This document shows positions 5,559-6,303 of a stretch of DNA of 6,303 bases, one piece after another. The stretch is from positions 1 through 6,303 of the forward strand of contig CALCFH010000300.1 of the NCBI GenBank assembly GCA_937900215.1. The letters are read 5' to 3'. The stretch is from an uncultured Cryomorphaceae bacterium. Lineage in GTDB: Bacteria > Bacteroidota > Bacteroidia > Flavobacteriales > Schleiferiaceae. Under the pieces are notes generated by a model. That model worked only from the letters and a program-made list of their open reading frames with translations, was not told the DNA's origin and searched no databases. Each line of letters starts with the position of its first letter. The first letter of the stretch is position 1. A program made the position numbers and the translations under genes.

Positions 5559-6303
5559 ATGAACAAAGCAAGTCTTCCAACCAAGGAAAACACAAAAATC
5601 GCAGTCATTGGATTGGGCTATGTTGGTTTACCCCTTGCTGTAGAATTCGCTAGGAAGTATCCAACCGTAGGATTCGATATAAATGCAACACGCGTTGAAG
5701 AATTATCGAACGGAATCGAAAACACACTTGAAGTTGAGAACGACTACTTGAAGGAAACCATTGATTCGTTTGGATTTGTAATCACAGACAAAGCAGACAG
5801 CATTCGCGATTGCAATGTATTTGTTGTTACCGTTCCCACGCCTACCGACAAGCACAACCGTCCTGTTTTAACTCCTATGCTCAAGGCCAGTGAAACCATT
5901 GCCAAGATCATGAAAGAAGGCGATGTGGTTATCTATGAATCAACCGTATATCCTGGTGTAACAGAGGATGAGTGCGTTCCAGTACTCGAAAGAATTTCTG
6001 GAATGAAGTTCAATGAGAACTTCTATTGTGGTTACTCACCCGAGCGCATCAATCCAGGAGACAAGGAGCATACCGTAACGAAAATTTTAAAAGTTACTTC
6101 GGGTAGCAATCCTGAAGCAGCCGAATTTGTAGACCAATTGTACAAGAGCGTAATTGTAGCCGGAACGCACAAGGCCTCTTCTATAAAGGTAGCCGAAGCC
6201 GCCAAAGTAATTGAGAATAGCCAGCGCGACATCAACATTGCCTTTGTAAATGAGCTTTCCAAGATCTTCAATTTAATGGGCATTGATACCCAAGAAGTAC
6301 TAG
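5559..6303 (+). CDS. Nucleotide-sugar 6-dehydrogenase, WbpA/TviB-like (5' part)
   Basis: The first 248 codons of an enzyme of the UDP-glucose/GDP-mannose dehydrogenase superfamily; the frame is open to the window's last base. An N-terminal Rossmann domain has GLGYVG (18-23) and the acidic end GFD (38-40). VPTPTD (92-97), ESTVYPG (127-133) and GYSPERINPGDKEH (158-171) follow. The central helix has KVIENSQRDIN (216-226), in which Lys216 and Asn220 match the conserved catalytic-site pair. The SPERINPGDKEH and NSQRDIN wording is closest to UDP-GlcNAc/UDP-GalNAc dehydrogenases (WbpA, TviB, CapL) rather than UDP-glucose enzymes. It would oxidise C6 of a UDP-sugar with NAD to give a uronic acid for capsule, O-antigen or exopolysaccharide. 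The catalytic Cys and UDP-binding C-terminal domain lie beyond the window. The leader is A-rich without a Shine-Dalgarno sequence. Confidence 0.92.
   Translation, partial: MNKASLPTKENTKIAVIGLGYVGLPLAVEFARKYPTVGFDINATRVEELSNGIENTLEVENDYLKETIDSFGFVITDKADSIRDCNVFVVTVPTPTDKHNRPVLTPMLKASETIAKIMKEGDVVIYESTVYPGVTEDECVPVLERISGMKFNENFYCGYSPERINPGDKEHTVTKILKVTSGSNPEAAEFVDQLYKSVIVAGTHKASSIKVAEAAKVIENSQRDINIAFVNELSKIFNLMGIDTQEVL

Noticed and set aside
6032..6283. Reverse-strand open frame under the dehydrogenase
   Set aside because: It lies wholly opposite a strongly conserved dehydrogenase frame and has no recognisable protein features. The other reverse-strand frames under genes were dropped for the same reason.
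1..6303. CRISPR array, tRNA/rRNA, insertion sequence or toxin-antitoxin pair
   Set aside because: No regularly spaced repeats, no cloverleaf or rRNA-like stretch, and no transposase motifs with terminal repeats were seen. The nucleotidyltransferase-like protein has no adjacent HEPN-type partner, so a toxin-antitoxin reading is not supported.

Overview
The window looks like a chromosomal segment of a Bacteroidota bacterium, probably in or near Flavobacteriia. Four observations support this: a TAnnTTTG-type -7 promoter element; A/T-rich leaders with little Shine-Dalgarno character; a bacterial geranylgeranylglyceryl/heptaprenylglyceryl phosphate synthase-like protein of the kind common in Bacteroidota; and a TonB-dependent receptor coupled to a TPP riboswitch. 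The genus cannot be fixed from the sequence alone. All supported genes are on the + strand.

Region 1 (1-2124) is a tightly packed, apparently co-transcribed run. It starts with the 3' tail of an unidentified gene, followed by a GGGP-synthase-family prenyltransferase. Next come a small YkoF/MTH1187-type thiamine-binding protein, a PnuC-family transporter (PnuT-like by context) and a NadR-kinase-like P-loop protein. The last three genes are joined by 4-base stop/start overlaps (TTGA, ATGA), which suggests translational coupling. Together they look like a thiamine uptake and trapping module: inner-membrane import, cytosolic binding and, by inference, phosphorylation.

Region 2 (2102-4399) is a separate regulated unit. 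Its promoter is buried in the 3' end of the kinase gene (TTG, 22 bases, TAGTTTTG). It is followed immediately by a clear TPP (THI-box) riboswitch and then by a 707-residue TonB-dependent outer-membrane receptor, presumably for thiamine or a derivative. The riboswitch lies downstream of the transporter and kinase genes, so it can control only the receptor. The aptamer-to-gene spacer holds sequences able to pair with the aptamer and with the bases just before the start codon.

Region 3 (4400-5005) is a roughly 600-base stretch without a convincing gene. It contains a nested stem-loop behind the receptor gene and a perfect 10-bp inverted repeat in the leader of the next gene.

Region 4 (5006-6303) appears to begin a surface-polysaccharide locus. 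It holds a winged-helix protein fused to a nucleotidyltransferase-like domain that has probably lost catalysis, then the first 248 codons of a UDP-HexNAc/UDP-sugar 6-dehydrogenase of the WbpA/TviB type, which runs off the window.

Nothing here is clearly a new class of system. The most interesting points are the split thiamine module, the putative NadR-like thiamine kinase, the riboswitch expression platform, and the sensor-like wHTH/degenerate-nucleotidyltransferase protein at the head of a polysaccharide locus.
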